Positions 36,931 to 47,445 of a DNA stretch of 64,000 bases are shown piece after piece (positions within the stretch are counted from its first letter, which is position 1; each line of letters begins with the position of its first letter). The DNA comes from Mesorhizobium sp. M4B.F.Ca.ET.058.02.1.1 (GTDB lineage: Bacteria; Pseudomonadota; Alphaproteobacteria; Rhizobiales; Rhizobiaceae). Below the pieces are notes generated by a model, which saw only the letters and a list, made by a program, of their open reading frames with translations, was not told the origin of the DNA and made no database searches. Made by a program: the position numbers and the translations under genes. The stretch spans positions 682,001 through 746,000 of the forward strand of contig NZ_CP034450.1 in assembly GCF_003952505.1 (NCBI RefSeq). Reading direction: 5' to 3'.

Positions 36931-39390
36931 ATGGCTGGACGAGGCCGGGGCACGGTGGAGGGCGAGGGGACGACAGCTGGCGTCAGCGAGCGCCTGCTGT
37001 TTGCCGACACAGCGCCTGTCGAAACAGCGCCGGTTTGGCTTCCGGAGTCGCGTCCGGCCAAAGAGATTTTGCCGCCTGATGGCGGCGGATTCCGCCCGGC
37101 CTCGCCGACGGCAACCATCACGCGGCTCGGCAAGCAGCTTGGCCGCGTCTCATGGCCGGCGTTTCATCGCAGCATCGGCGCCGCGGCCACGACCGAGCTT
37201 GATCGCGGCATCGGCTTCCTGCTGGTGCCGGTGTTCCTGGCTGCCGGCGTGATCTTCTATTTCTCGCTGAACGCCGAGCCGGACCTATACAGGCCGCTTG
37301 CGGCGGTGGCGCTGATGGCTGTCTGCGCGCTCGTTTCGCGCCCACGGCCAAGGACGCATCTGCTCTTCATGGCGGCGTTCTTCTGCGCCTTGGGCTTTCT
37401 CGCCGCAAAGGTCGAGACCTGGCGCGCTGCGACACCGATGCTCGGTTCCGAGATCCAGACCCGCCTGACCGGCCGGCTCGTTAGCCTGGAGGAAATGGAG
37501 AACGGCCGCGTCAGGCTGACGATCGATGTGATCTCCACCGCTCACCCAAAGCTGCGCTACGCGCCGGAGCGGGTCCGGCTTTCGGCACGGAAAGTACCTG
37601 CTGATATGACAGCCGGCTCGCTGCTTACCGGCTATGCAAGGCTGCTGCAGCCGACCGGCCCGGTGCGACCCGACAGCTACGACTTCTCCTTCGACAGCTA
37701 TTTTTCCGGTATCGGCGCCAGCGGCTTTTTCCTTGGCAATCCAAAGACAATCGCCAGCGAAGATGCGCCGCCCTCGGCGCGCCTGGCTTCCACGATCGAG
37801 AAGGCGCGGGAGAGCATCGCCAACCACATCCGCGGCCAGGTCGGCGGCCCGGAGGGCGAGATCGCCGCCGCACTGATAGTCGGCGTGCGAGCGGGCATCC
37901 CCGATGAGATCAATGAGGCGATGCGGCGCACCGGCATCTATCACGTCATCTCCATCTCGGGCCTGCACATGGCGCTGGTCGCCGGCACCATCATGCTCTT
38001 GCTGCGCGGGGCCTTCGCGCTGTTTCCCGACTTCGCATCGCGCCGGCCGGTCAAGAAATATGCCGCCGCAGCCGCACTCGTCTCGATCGCCGCCTATCTC
38101 GTCTTCTCCGGCATTGTGGTCGCGGCCGAACGCAGCTTCATCATGCTGGCGGTGATGCTTGTCGCCGTGTTGTTCGACCGGGCAGCGCTCACCATGCGCA
38201 ATCTGGCGATCTCGGCCATCGCCGTCATCCTGGTGTCGCCGCACGAAGTGGTCGGCCCGAGCTTCCAGATGTCCTTCGCCGCCACGGCTGCCCTGGTCGG
38301 CGCCTATGCCGGCTGGGCCGACTATCGCGCCGACAGGACGACCACGCCGCCGCCGAAGCGATCGTTCCTTCGCTTTACGTCGCGCAAACTGGCGATGGGG
38401 ATGGGTGGCCTTGCCATGACCTCGATCATCGCCGGCAGCGCCACGGCGCTCTTCGCCATCTGGCACTTCCAGCGCGTTTCGCCACTCAGCCTGGTCGCCA
38501 ACCTGGCCGTCATGCCGATCGTTTCGGTGGTCATGTTCCTGGGGGTCGCCAGCGCCCTGACTATGCCGTTCGGCCTCGACTGGCCATTCCTGTATCTGAT
38601 GGGCAAGGGCCTGACCGCGATGATCGCGATCTCTGGGTGGATTTCCGAACGCTCGCCGGTCGATGCCGTCGGGCTGATCTCCATCCAGTCGGTGCTTTTC
38701 GTGACGATAGCGCTGGTCATCGCGACCATGGCCACGACCTGGCTGAGACTTGCGGCGATCCCCTTCGCTCTGGCGGGCCTGCTGACGGTTTCCAATACCC
38801 GCACGCCCGATGTGCTGATCTCGGAGGATGCGCATCTGGTGGCGATGCCGATCGGAGGCGGCGAGCTCGCCGTCAACCGGGTGCGGTCGAACGAATTCAC
38901 CACCGACAATTGGAAACGCGCGCTGGTGGCCGAGACCATCGTCGAGCCGGAGACCTTCGAGACAGGGGATGCACGCTTCGACATCGATCCGCTCGACCTG
39001 CCGCCGGGCTCGCCATTTTACTGCAGGGACGGGCTATGCCTTGCCCGACATCCGTCAGGCGCAATCGTGGCGCTCGCGGAAAACCGCAAGACGGCGCGGC
39101 CGGCCTGCGCCTTCGCCGACCTGATCGTCATCGACGACGCCACCGCCTACAGTCCCTGCTGGAATTCGCTGGCCCTCGTCGTCACCAAACGTCAGCTCGC
39201 CCGCTCCGGCAGTGCCGCCGTCTTCTTCGATCCGCAATCGGCGAGCGCGCAAGCAACAATCCGCTACGCGGTCGAAAAGCCCTACCGGCCATGGCACGAG
39301 CAGCGCAAATACTCTCGCGAGGCGAGGGGACTGCCGCCTTACCAGAGACCCGAAAAACCGGTGGTCAAACTGGCGCCGTCGGCTCAGTAG
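36931..39390 (+). CDS. comEC: ComEC/Rec2-family competence membrane protein
   Basis: Predicted inner-membrane channel for uptake of single-stranded DNA, 819 residues. About 75 soluble residues precede a DUF4131 region and the Competence domain (roughly 270-560, with [19 protein letters not shown]). A C-terminal part of about 180 residues follows, where a metallo-beta-lactamase domain is expected, but no HxHxDH motif is visible. Rhizobia are not generally known as naturally competent, so the role is open. It overlaps lexA tail-to-tail by seven bases. Confidence 0.88.
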   Translation: MAGRGRGTVEGEGTTAGVSERLLFADTAPVETAPVWLPESRPAKEILPPDGGGFRPASPTATITRLGKQLGRVSWPAFHRSIGAAATTELDRGIGFLLVPVFLAAGVIFYFSLNAEPDLYRPLAAVALMAVCALVSRPRPRTHLLFMAAFFCALGFLAAKVETWRAATPMLGSEIQTRLTGRLVSLEEMENGRVRLTIDVISTAHPKLRYAPERVRLSARKVPADMTAGSLLTGYARLLQPTGPVRPDSYDFSFDSYFSGIGASGFFLGNPKTIASEDAPPSARLASTIEKARESIANHIRGQVGGPEGEIAAALIVGVRAGIPDEINEAMRRTGIYHVISISGLHMALVAGTIMLLLRGAFALFPDFASRRPVKKYAAAAALVSIAAYLVFSGIVVAAERSFIMLAVMLVAVLFDRAALTMRNLAISAIAVILVSPHEVVGPSFQMSFAATAALVGAYAGWADYRADRTTTPPPKRSFLRFTSRKLAMGMGGLAMTSIIAGSATALFAIWHFQRVSPLSLVANLAVMPIVSVVMFLGVASALTMPFGLDWPFLYLMGKGLTAMIAISGWISERSPVDAVGLISIQSVLFVTIALVIATMATTWLRLAAIPFALAGLLTVSNTRTPDVLISEDAHLVAMPIGGGELAVNRVRSNEFTTDNWKRALVAETIVEPETFETGDARFDIDPLDLPPGSPFYCRDGLCLARHPSGAIVALAENRKTARPACAFADLIVIDDATAYSPCWNSLALVVTKRQLARSGSAAVFFDPQSASAQATIRYAVEKPYRPWHEQRKYSREARGLPPYQRPEKPVVKLAPSAQ

Positions 39391-40118
39391 CGCCGGATCA
39401 GGCCGACCAGCTTGCCTTGCACCTTGACCCGGTCAGGGCCGAAGATGCGGGTCTCATAGGCAGGGTTGGCAGCTTCGAGCGCGATCGATGCGCCCTTGCG
39501 GCGGAAGCGCTTCAGCGTCGCCTCTTCCTCGTCGACCAGCGCCACAACGATCTCGCCGGGGCTCGCCGTGTCGGCGTTGCGGATGATGACCGTATCGCCG
39601 TCGAAGATACCGGCCTCGATCATCGAGTCGCCCTTGACCTCCAGCGCATAATGCTCGCCGCCCGAGATCATGTCCGGGGGCACCGAGATCGAATGCGTCT
39701 GGTGCTGGATGGCGTCGATCGGCACGCCGGCGGCGATGCGGCCCATTACCGGGATCGACACCGCCGACACAGCGTCGTCGTCATTGCTGGGGGTACGCGA
39801 CGGCGACGCCGGTTTGATTTGCCGACCGAGATTGCCCTGTCCCAGGCTTCCCTGGATGACGCTCGGCGAAAACTTCTTCGCCGCATTGAGACCGGGCGCG
39901 ATCGAGTCAGGCAGGCGCAGCACTTCCAGAGCACGCGCCCGGTTCGGCAGCCGGCGAATGAAGCCGCGCTCTTCCAGCGCCGTGATCAGCCGGTGGATGC
40001 CCGACTTCGAGGCGAGATCGAGCGCCTCCTTCATCTCGTCGAACGAGGGCGGAATGCCGCTTTCCTTCAGCCGTTCATGGATGAACATCAGGAGTTCATG
40101 TTGTTTGCGCGTCAGCAT
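39384..40118 (-). CDS. lexA: LexA repressor
   Basis: SOS regulator that self-cleaves with RecA filament, 244 residues. The winged helix covers residues 1-65 ([16 protein letters not shown]). The cleavage site is Ala130-Gly131 in GRIAAGVP, with catalytic Ser165 (GDSM) and Lys203 (ATLKRF), a spacing of 38. The linker (75-115) is longer than in E. coli, typical of alphaproteobacteria. Upstream GTTC-N7-GTTC boxes predict autoregulation. Its stop overlaps that of comEC by seven bases. Confidence 0.97.
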   Translation of the reverse strand: MLTRKQHELLMFIHERLKESGIPPSFDEMKEALDLASKSGIHRLITALEERGFIRRLPNRARALEVLRLPDSIAPGLNAAKKFSPSVIQGSLGQGNLGRQIKPASPSRTPSNDDDAVSAVSIPVMGRIAAGVPIDAIQHQTHSISVPPDMISGGEHYALEVKGDSMIEAGIFDGDTVIIRNADTASPGEIVVALVDEEEATLKRFRRKGASIALEAANPAYETRIFGPDRVKVQGKLVGLIRRY

Positions 40119-40153
40119 GGCGGCCCCCACGGGTTCTGAAACCAGAATCAGAA

Positions 40154-40194
40154 AAACAAACCCAGAACAAACACTATCTGTTCCAGTTGTGTTC
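40154..40194. promoter_or_regulatory. LexA operators (alphaproteobacterial SOS boxes)
   Basis: GTTCCAGTTGTGTTC (40180-40194) fits GTTC-N7-GTTC exactly. A second, degenerate box reads GTTC-N7-GTTT on the minus strand (40154-40168). Both lie 36-76 bases before the lexA ATG. Confidence 0.8.
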
Positions 40195-40234
40195 CGCAAC
40201 CGTTTAAAGTTTAATGAATGCGTTGACGTTTTGT

Positions 40235-41440
40235 TCAGCGTAGCATCAGCACGCGGCAAGCGTCGCCTGCGGCTGCAGCCGGGGCGAAGGGCTCCCGCAC
40301 GACAAGGCCGTTGGCGTCGGCGAGCATGCGCAGCATCGAGGAGTCCTGGATGCCGAAGGGGGTGGCAACCATTGAGCCGGCTTCTTCGCGGACCACGGCG
40401 CGCACGTAATCCTGCCTGAGATCATTGGCCTGCATCGCCGTGCCCAGGCGTGCCTCGCGCAGGTCCTGCCGGAAGTCGCGGCCACCGAGTCGCGCCAGCA
40501 AGGGCTTCAGGAACAATTGCGAGCAGACCAGGCTGGCGACAGGGTTGCCCGGCAGGCCGATACAGCGCGTGCGCCCCATCCGGCCGAACATCAGCGGCTT
40601 GCCCGGGCGCATGGCGATCTTCCAGAAATCGAGCGTCATGCCTTCGCCGGTCAGCACGTCGTGGATCAGATCGTGGTCGCCGACCGAGGCGCCGCCCAGC
40701 GTGACGATGACATCGGCCTGCTGCTCGACGGCCTGCCTGACCAGCGCGGCGATCGCTTCCTTGCGGTCGGCGGCGATGCCGAGATCGAGCGCGCGGGCGC
40801 CGACCGACTGAGCGGCGGCGGCGACGCCATAGGCGTTGGACGAAATGATCTGGTCGGGACCAAGCTCGCTGCCGGGCGGCAGCAGTTCGTCGCCGGTGGC
40901 GATGATGGCGACCAGCGGCCGCTTCACCACGCTCAAACACGGATGGTTGGCGGATGCCGCCAGCGACAGTGCCGCGGGATCAAGCAGGCGGCCCCTTTCG
41001 AGCAGCACATCGCCTTGCGCGAAATCGAGTCCGACACGCCGGATGTTGCGTCCTTGCGCCGTCGGCTGGGTTACCTCTACCGTGCCGCCGCCCAGGTCCC
41101 TGACATTCTCCTGAATGACGATGGTGTCGGCGCCTTGCGGCACTGGCGCGCCGGTGAAGATGCGCACGGCTTGCGACGGGCCGACGCTGCCTTCGAAGCC
41201 GCGGCCGGCCGGCGCCATGCCGATCACCGAAAGCCGCGCCGGCACGGATGCCACGTCGGTGGCGCGCGTCGCATAGCCGTCCATGGCGGAGGCGTTGAAG
41301 GGCGGTTGCGTGCGCAATGCCACCACGGGCTCGGCCAGCACCCGGCCGGCGGCGTCGATCAGCGCGACGCTCTCACTGGCCCGCGGCGCCGCTCCATCCA
41401 GCAGGCGCTCGAGCGCCTCGGCGACAGGAACCAGCGCCAT
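40235..41440 (-). CDS. moeA: molybdopterin molybdenumtransferase
   Basis: Inserts molybdate into adenylylated molybdopterin. 401 residues: MoeA N-terminal domain to about 165 ([12 protein letters not shown]), MoaB/Mog-like domain about 175-320 ([20 protein letters not shown]), C-terminal domain after 330. The ATG shares one base with the moaC stop (TGATG). Further genes in the series are moaC and trpCD upstream. Confidence 0.96.
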   Translation of the reverse strand: MALVPVAEALERLLDGAAPRASESVALIDAAGRVLAEPVVALRTQPPFNASAMDGYATRATDVASVPARLSVIGMAPAGRGFEGSVGPSQAVRIFTGAPVPQGADTIVIQENVRDLGGGTVEVTQPTAQGRNIRRVGLDFAQGDVLLERGRLLDPAALSLAASANHPCLSVVKRPLVAIIATGDELLPPGSELGPDQIISSNAYGVAAAAQSVGARALDLGIAADRKEAIAALVRQAVEQQADVIVTLGGASVGDHDLIHDVLTGEGMTLDFWKIAMRPGKPLMFGRMGRTRCIGLPGNPVASLVCSQLFLKPLLARLGGRDFRQDLREARLGTAMQANDLRQDYVRAVVREEAGSMVATPFGIQDSSMLRMLADANGLVVREPFAPAAAAGDACRVLMLR

Positions 41441-41937
41441 CAAGCGCCTTCCCCGCGCCCGGCCGCCTTGTAATCGCCAGACTTGCCGCCGGTCTTCTCG
41501 ACCAGCCTGATGCCGGAGATCACCATGGCGCGGTCGGCGGCCTTGGCCATGTCGTAAATGGTGAGGCAGGCGACGGAGGCCGCCGTCAGCGCCTCCATCT
41601 CGACGCCTGTCTTGCCGGTGACGCGGGCGAGCGCCGTGACCTTGAGGCCAGGCAGGGACGTGTCCGGCTCGATGTCCACCGAAACCTTGGTCAGGAGCAG
41701 CGGATGGCAGAGCGGGATCAGTTCATGCGCGCGTTTCGCCGCCATGATGCCGGCAATGCGCGCGGTGCCAAGCACGTCGCCCTTCTTGGCATCGCCGGCA
41801 AGGATCATCTCCAGCGTTTCGGCGCGCATCGAGACAAAACCCTCGGCGATCGCGGTGCGCACCGTCTCGGCCTTGTCGCCGACGTCGACCATGTTGGCTT
41901 CGCCCGAAGCGCCAAGGTGGGTGAGGGAGGTCGCCAT
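41440..41937 (-). CDS. moaC: cyclic pyranopterin monophosphate synthase
   Basis: Second enzyme of molybdopterin synthesis, 165 residues. [30 protein letters not shown] and the active-site block [21 protein letters not shown] are all present. The start [15 protein letters not shown] is chosen; longer in-frame sequence runs into trpC. It is two bases downstream of the trpC stop. Confidence 0.97.
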   Translation of the reverse strand: MATSLTHLGASGEANMVDVGDKAETVRTAIAEGFVSMRAETLEMILAGDAKKGDVLGTARIAGIMAAKRAHELIPLCHPLLLTKVSVDIEPDTSLPGLKVTALARVTGKTGVEMEALTAASVACLTIYDMAKAADRAMVISGIRLVEKTGGKSGDYKAAGRGEGA

Positions 41938-41939
41938 GG

Positions 41940-42752
41940 TCAGAGCGCCTCGGCTGGCGCCTTGCCCGTGAGCAGAAGCTGCGTTGCGGCGGCCACATCG
42001 GCTTGCCGCATCAGGCTCTCGCCGACCAGGAAAGTGCCGATCTTGCACTTCTCCAGCCTGCGGCAGTCCTGATGCGTGAAGATGCCGCTTTCGCTGACCA
42101 GCAGCCGGTCGGCCGGCACCATCGCCGCCAGCCGCTCCGAAACGTCCAGGCTGGTCTCGAATGTCCTTAGGTCGCGGTTGTTGATGCCGATTAGCCGCGA
42201 GGAGAGCCGGAGCGCCCGCTCCATCTCGGCCTCGTCATGCACTTCGACCAGCGCATCCATGCCGAGTTCGAAGGCCGCAGACTCGAGCTCGCGAGCCATC
42301 GCGTCGTCGACGCTCGCCATGATGATTAGGATGGCGTCGGCACCCCAGGCGCGGGCCTCGAACACCTGATAGGCGTCGAACAGGAAATCCTTGCGAAGCG
42401 CGGGCAGGACAACGGCGGCGCGGGCGGCGGCGAGGAATTCCGGCGCACCCTGGAAGGACGGCTCGTCGGTCAGCACCGACAGACAGGCGGCGCCACCTTT
42501 CGCGTAGGCCCTGGCCAGCGCCGGCGGATCAAAATCGGCGCGGATCAGCCCCTTGGACGGGCTCGCCTTCTTGATCTCGGCGATCAGCCCGAAGCTGCCG
42601 GCCGCGCGCCTGGCTTCGAGCGCGGCAAGAAAACCGCGCGGCGCCTCGGCGCCATCTGCCCGCGCCTTGATCTCGGCCAGCGGCACGCGCCGCTTCGCCG
42701 CCGCGATCTCCTCGCGCTTGTAGGCTTCGATCTTGCGCAGGATGTCGGACAA
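41940..42752 (-). CDS. trpC: indole-3-glycerol phosphate synthase
   Basis: Forms indole-3-glycerol phosphate in tryptophan synthesis, 270 residues of TIM barrel. [12 protein letters not shown] and [14 protein letters not shown] are diagnostic. The conserved N terminus [15 protein letters not shown] begins at a TTG codon four bases after the trpD stop. No ATG or GTG gives this start without overlapping trpD, so a TTG start is inferred. It is followed directly by moaC. Confidence 0.95.
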   Translation of the reverse strand: MSDILRKIEAYKREEIAAAKRRVPLAEIKARADGAEAPRGFLAALEARRAAGSFGLIAEIKKASPSKGLIRADFDPPALARAYAKGGAACLSVLTDEPSFQGAPEFLAAARAAVVLPALRKDFLFDAYQVFEARAWGADAILIIMASVDDAMARELESAAFELGMDALVEVHDEAEMERALRLSSRLIGINNRDLRTFETSLDVSERLAAMVPADRLLVSESGIFTHQDCRRLEKCKIGTFLVGESLMRQADVAAATQLLLTGKAPAEAL

Positions 42753-42756
42753 GGCT

Positions 42757-43767
42757 CTACCCGTTCGAAATTTCGACCAGCCGGCCGAGCACCTGGAGCG
42801 CCCGGCCACTGTCGATCGCTTGCGCAGCGCTCGCCATGCCGTCGGCCAGCGTTGTTGCCTTGCCGGCCACCACCAGGCCGGCACCGGCATTCATCAGCAC
42901 GGTGTCGCGATAGGCGCCCGCGGCACCTCCCAGCATATCGCGCAGCGCCTTGGCATTGTAGGCCGCGTCGCCGCCGCGCAACTCGTCCTTGGTATGGCGC
43001 TTCAGGCCGACCGCCTCGGGGGTGAGCGCGAAGGTGCGGATCTCGCCGCCGGCAAGTTCCGCCACCTGCGTCTCGCCGGTGGTGGTGATCTCGTCATAGC
43101 CGTCGCCGTGAACGACCCAGGCGTGCTCGGTGCCCAGCGCCTTCAACGCCTCGGCAACCGGCATGATCCATTCCGGCAGGAACACGCCGACCATCTGCCT
43201 GCTGACGCCGGCCGGATTGGACAACGGTCCGAGCAAGTTGAAGATGGTGCGCGTGCCAAGCTCGCCCCGGATCGGGCCGACATGCTTCATCGCCGGATGA
43301 TGCGCCGGCGCGAACATGAAGCCGACGCCGGCTTCATGGATGCAGCGGCCAATCGTCTCCGGTCCGATATCGATCTTGACGCCGAGCGCGGTGAGCACGT
43401 CGGCGGCGCCCGTCAGCGAGGACAGGCCGCGATTGCCGTGCTTGGCCACGGGCACGCCGCTTGCCGCAATGACGAAGGCGGAACCCGTCGAGATATTGAC
43501 GCTGTGCGAATTGTCGCCGCCGGTGCCGACGATGTCGATGGCACCGTGCGGAGCCTCGACGCGCAGCATCTTGGCGCGCATGGTGGCGACGGCGCCGGAA
43601 ATCTCACTCACCGCCTCGCCGCGCACGCGCAGCGCCATCAGGAAGCCGCCGATCTGGCCGGGCGTCGCGTCGCCAGACATGATGATTTCGAACGCCTCGC
43701 GCGCTTCCTCGAACGAGAGAGGGGTGCCTGCCGCCACCTTGGCGATATGGCTCTTCAGCGCGCTCAT
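42757..43767 (-). CDS. trpD: anthranilate phosphoribosyltransferase
   Basis: Couples anthranilate and PRPP in tryptophan synthesis, 336 residues. The PRPP-binding [17 protein letters not shown] block and the [12 protein letters not shown] region are present ([17 protein letters not shown]). The ATG overlaps the ppiD stop by four bases. trpC follows. The anthranilate synthase genes are not in this window; rhizobia usually carry a fused trpEG elsewhere. Confidence 0.97.
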   Translation of the reverse strand: MSALKSHIAKVAAGTPLSFEEAREAFEIIMSGDATPGQIGGFLMALRVRGEAVSEISGAVATMRAKMLRVEAPHGAIDIVGTGGDNSHSVNISTGSAFVIAASGVPVAKHGNRGLSSLTGAADVLTALGVKIDIGPETIGRCIHEAGVGFMFAPAHHPAMKHVGPIRGELGTRTIFNLLGPLSNPAGVSRQMVGVFLPEWIMPVAEALKALGTEHAWVVHGDGYDEITTTGETQVAELAGGEIRTFALTPEAVGLKRHTKDELRGGDAAYNAKALRDMLGGAAGAYRDTVLMNAGAGLVVAGKATTLADGMASAAQAIDSGRALQVLGRLVEISNG

Positions 43768-45655
43768 CGGGCCTGCGCCTGGGTAACGGCGGTCTGGTCG
43801 ATGCGGACGTCGTATTGCGTTTGCAACTGCGCCACCAACTGGTCGAGCAGGTCGTCCGACATGCCGGCAGTGAACGATTTCTGCGCGTCGTCAGGCACGG
43901 AGCTGGCATCGGCGCCGGCCGGCTCGAAGACTTCAGCCACCTTGTAGAGGATCTGTCCGTCGCCGGTGGGCGAGGGGATCAGCCCGGTGCCGCCTTCGCC
44001 GACACCGAACATCTCGGCGGCGCCTTCCTTGCCGAAATCGGCGTCATCGGCTTCGCGCTTCAGGCCGCGCTTGGTCTGCTTCTCGAGCTTGAGTTCGCCA
44101 GCGATCACATCGAGCGTGGCCCCGGCCTTGAGCCGCTTCTCGAGCTCGTCCGCCTTGGCGGCAAGCCGCTTTTCCGTTTCCGCCGCCGTCCAGTCGGCCA
44201 CCACCTTCTGGCGGACTTCATCCAGCGTGCGGTCGCGCGCCGGCGTGATCGATCCGACTTCGTAGAAGACGAAGCCGTTGTCGGCGGTGGTCAGGCCCTC
44301 ATTCTCGGTGCCGGGCTCTGCGACGAACACCGCCTTGATGAGATCCGCCGACTCCGGCAGGTCCTTGACGATGGTGTCGTCTGGCCGCTGGCCGGTGCGG
44401 TCGATCGCGTCGACGGTGACGACCTTGAGCTTCAGCTTGGCGGCGGCGTCGGCAAGCGAACTGCCGGAAGCGCGCGTGTCTTCGTAGCTGTCGTGCACGT
44501 CGAGCAGGATGCGGCTGGCCTCGCCGAGCGCCAGGTCCTTGCGGATCTGGTCGGACACCTCGGCCAGGGGCTTCACCACCTCCGGCTTGATCTCGGTGAC
44601 GCGCAGGAGCACCGGGCCGAAGGCGCCCTGGACGACGGGGCTGACCTCGTTGGCGGCGAGCTTGAAGGCCGCGTCGGCCACCGCCTTGTCGGCGATCTTG
44701 TCCTTGGCGAGCGTGCCAAGCAGCGTGTCGGCCTGGGTTTTGCCCTCGGCGGTGACGAGCTTGTCGAAAGTCGCGCCCGCTTTCAGCGAATCGAACGCGG
44801 CCTTGGCCGCGTCCGGCGTCTTAAACACCAGCTGCTCGATGGTGCGCATCTCGGGCGTCGTGTAGCGCCCTTGTTCTTGTTGTAGTCGTCGCTGATCTGC
44901 GGATCGGTCACCGCGGTCGGGTCCATGATGTCCTGCGGTTCGAGCCTGACATAGGAGAACTTGCGGTATTCGGGCGCCGCATATGCCTTCTTGTTGGCGT
45001 CGAAATAGGTCTGGAGCACGCTGTCAGACGGCGCCTCGATCGGCTCGACCAGCGTCTTCGGCAAGGTCAGATAGTCGATGGTGCGATCCTCGCCGCGGTA
45101 GAGCGCGACCGCCTTGAGGAAGGTCTGCGGAGGCTTGAGGCCGTCCGAAACCGCCTCGACGATCTGCTGGCGCACCGCAACCTGGGCGCGATTCTTCAGA
45201 TAGTCCTCGGGCCGCATGCCGATCTGGCGCAGCAGGTATTCGAACGTCCTGCGGTCGAACTGGCCGCTTGGCCCCTTGAAGGCCGGATCCTCGCGCGTGA
45301 GTTCGGCGAGCCGGTCCTTGGACAGACCAAGTCCGAGCTTGCGGGCCTGCTCGTCGAGCACCGCGCCCGAAACGAGCTGCGCCAGCACCTGGTTGTCGAT
45401 GCCGAGGGCCTGCGCCTGCTCGCGCGTGATGCGCTGGCCGAACTGCTGCGACATGACGCTGATCTGGCGGTCGTAGGCGAGGCGGTATTCGTTGATCGAA
45501 ACCGCCGTGCCGCCGGCTGTGATCACGGAATGATGGCCGCCCAAAGTTCCCGATAGACGCCCCGAAATACCCCAGACGGCAAAGCTGATCACCAGCAAAG
45601 ACAGCAACGCCTTCGCGACCCAGGTGCCCGCCGCGTTTCTCAAGATACCAAGCAT
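43764..45655 (-). pseudogene. ppiD: peptidyl-prolyl isomerase PpiD, interrupted by a one-base frameshift
   Basis: Two frames together make a 630-residue SurA/PpiD-type periplasmic folding factor anchored by one N-terminal helix (about residues 12-32 of MLGILRNAAGTW). The first frame runs from 45655 to DDYNKNKG near 44868 and then reads a short unrelated tail, ending at 44783. The expected continuation GRYTTPEMRTIEQL is in the next frame. Adding one G to the GGG run (CCC at 44868-44870 on the plus strand) restores the whole gene. This is either a sequencing error in a short homopolymer or a true disruption. The flanking trpD overlap (ATGA) is intact. Confidence 0.85.
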
Positions 45656-45800
45656 GCCTACTTCCGATTTTTGCGCATTTTTCGTGCGCCCGAGTCTGAA
45701 ACAAGCGCAATAGCGCCCTTCCGGTCCACTGTCGATTGCTTTGTGGCCTGATTTTGATAGTGAGTGCGCAAGCCAAATCTCGCCTGGAGAAGCAAAGCCC

Positions 45801-46568
45801 ATGACGCCTGGAATCCGCCCGCTCGTTGCCGGCAACTGGAAAATGAACGGCACCAGCGCCTCGCTCAACGAACTGAGGATGATCGGCAACGGCTTCATGA
45901 GCGGCCTCGACGCCGAGACGGAGGCGCTTGTCTGCGTGCCAGCGACCCTGCTTTCGCACGCCGCCGAAATCCTCTCGCGCACCCCGGTTCGGGCCGGTGG
46001 CGAGGATTGCCATCCCAAGGAAAGCGGTGCCTACACCGGACGGATTTCGGCCGAGATGCTAAAGGACGCCGGCGCCAGCCACGTCATCGTCGGCCACTCC
46101 GAGTGCCGCGCCGATCTCAGCGAGGACGATGCCACCATCCACGCCAAGGCCTCCGCGGCATGGCGGGCCGGGCTGGTGGCTATCATCTGCATTGGCGAGA
46201 CAAGGGCCGAGCGCGAGGCAGGCACGACGCTCGACGTGCTGTCGCGCCAGGTCGCCGGTTCCGTGCCGACAAGCGCCACTGCGGCCAACACCGTCATTGC
46301 CTACGAACCGGTTTGGGCCATCGGCACCGGCCTGACGCCGACCGCCGATGACGTCGCCGAGGCGCATGCGCACATCCGCGCAAAGCTGACGGAGCTGCTT
46401 GGCGGCGCGGCCGCAAAGATACGCATCCTCTATGGCGGCTCGGTCAAGCCGTCCAACGCTGTCGAGTTGCTCGGCGTCGCCAATGTCGACGGCGCGCTGG
46501 TCGGCGGCGCCAGCCTGAAGGCGGCGGATTTCCTCGGCATCGCCGAAGCCTATCTGAATATCTCCTAG
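45801..46568 (+). CDS. tpiA: triose-phosphate isomerase
   Basis: Interconverts glyceraldehyde-3-phosphate and dihydroxyacetone phosphate, 255 residues. Catalytic residues: Lys14 (GNWKMNG), His99 (VGHSECR) and Glu169 ([11 protein letters not shown]). The phosphate-binding YGGSVKPSN is also intact. [14 protein letters not shown] is the natural start; 20 upstream in-frame codons are not conserved. It is divergent from ppiD. Rhizobia often have a second TIM gene. Confidence 0.96.
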   Translation: MTPGIRPLVAGNWKMNGTSASLNELRMIGNGFMSGLDAETEALVCVPATLLSHAAEILSRTPVRAGGEDCHPKESGAYTGRISAEMLKDAGASHVIVGHSECRADLSEDDATIHAKASAAWRAGLVAIICIGETRAEREAGTTLDVLSRQVAGSVPTSATAANTVIAYEPVWAIGTGLTPTADDVAEAHAHIRAKLTELLGGAAAKIRILYGGSVKPSNAVELLGVANVDGALVGGASLKAADFLGIAEAYLNIS

Positions 46569-46602
46569 TCGCGGAGCCAGCCGGCCGGCGCGGCCGAAAT
46601 CG

Positions 46603-46630
46603 TTGCAAAGGGCGCATTGCTCCCCATATT
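46603..46630 (+). promoter_or_regulatory. weak candidate promoter of secG
   Basis: TTGCAA (46603-46608), 16 bases, CATATT (46625-46630), in the 161-base tpiA-secG gap. Match is moderate only. Confidence 0.3.
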
Positions 46631-46729
46631 CCGGCCACGGGCTTGGAAATGCCGCTAAAGCATTGTAAGGAGCCGCCTCCAAATCACCGGTCGTATCCGC
46701 GGCCGCGCAAGGCCTTGCCAGGATAAACT

Positions 46730-47233
46730 ATGGAAACCGTACTGATCGTCATTCACCTTATGGTCGTGCTCGCGCTCGTCGGCGTGGTGCTGCTGCAGCG
46801 CTCCGAAGGCGGTGGTCTCGGTATCGGTGGCGGTTCCGGTTTCATGACGGCGCGCGGCGCCGCCAATGCGTTGACGCGGGCGACCGCGATCCTGGCGGCT
46901 GCCTTCTTTGCAACGTCTCTCACCTTGTCACTCGTGGCGCGCTACGGCGAAAAGCCGATCGACATCCTCGATCGCGCTCCGGCGTCGTCCAGCAACGCCG
47001 GCAAGGGCGTGCTCGACCAGTTGCCGGGCAACGCGCCGGCCGGCGCCACCGCACCGGCCGCTCCGTCGACCTCGACGGCGCCGGCGGCACCCGCCAGCGG
47101 ATCGGCGACGCCGCCCTCATCGGGCAACGGCGCCGCGACGACAGCGCCTGCGCCGGCACCAGCGAATCCGGCCACCCCGCCGGCAGCCAACGGCGTCACC
47201 TTGCCGGTCACACCGCAGGTTCCGAACCAATAG
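46730..47233 (+). CDS. secG: preprotein translocase subunit SecG
   Basis: Small partner of SecYE in the inner membrane. 167 residues, longer than the 110 of E. coli. Two helices lie at about 3-22 and 46-70, with VLLQRSEGGGLGIGGGSGF between them, the family signature. The remaining 85 residues are an Ala/Pro/Thr-rich, low-complexity tail (for example APAPAPANPATPPA), as in other rhizobia. AGGATAAACT precedes the ATG. Confidence 0.95.
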   Translation: METVLIVIHLMVVLALVGVVLLQRSEGGGLGIGGGSGFMTARGAANALTRATAILAAAFFATSLTLSLVARYGEKPIDILDRAPASSSNAGKGVLDQLPGNAPAGATAPAAPSTSTAPAAPASGSATPPSSGNGAATTAPAPAPANPATPPAANGVTLPVTPQVPNQ

Positions 47234-47334
47234 CCCGGCAAGCTTATCGGGCCGCGATCTGTTGTCGTTTGATCACAGTCGCGGCAAATGCCGCACATTC
47301 ACGAAGATTCAACCGGGCGTAGCCTGACGGCGCG

Positions 47335-47363
47335 CTTGAGGCGTCGTGGCCTGATCGATTATA
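47335..47363 (+). promoter_or_regulatory. candidate promoter of the L,D-transpeptidase gene
   Basis: CTTGAG (47335-47340), a 17-base spacer and ATTATA (47358-47363) in the 212-base gap after secG. The rest of the gap shows only a short CCCG/CGGG inverted repeat just after the secG stop. Confidence 0.45.
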
Positions 47364-47445
47364 CATTGCGCGCGGCACTTTCGGCGTCCTTGGGGGCGCC
47401 GGGCGACGCCGTGGCAACAAAGCATTACACGATCGGATCTTCGCC

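Noticed and set aside
44860..44880. Programmed -1 frameshift in ppiD
   Set aside because: No X-XXY-YYZ slippery heptamer and no family precedent; error or mutation is more likely.
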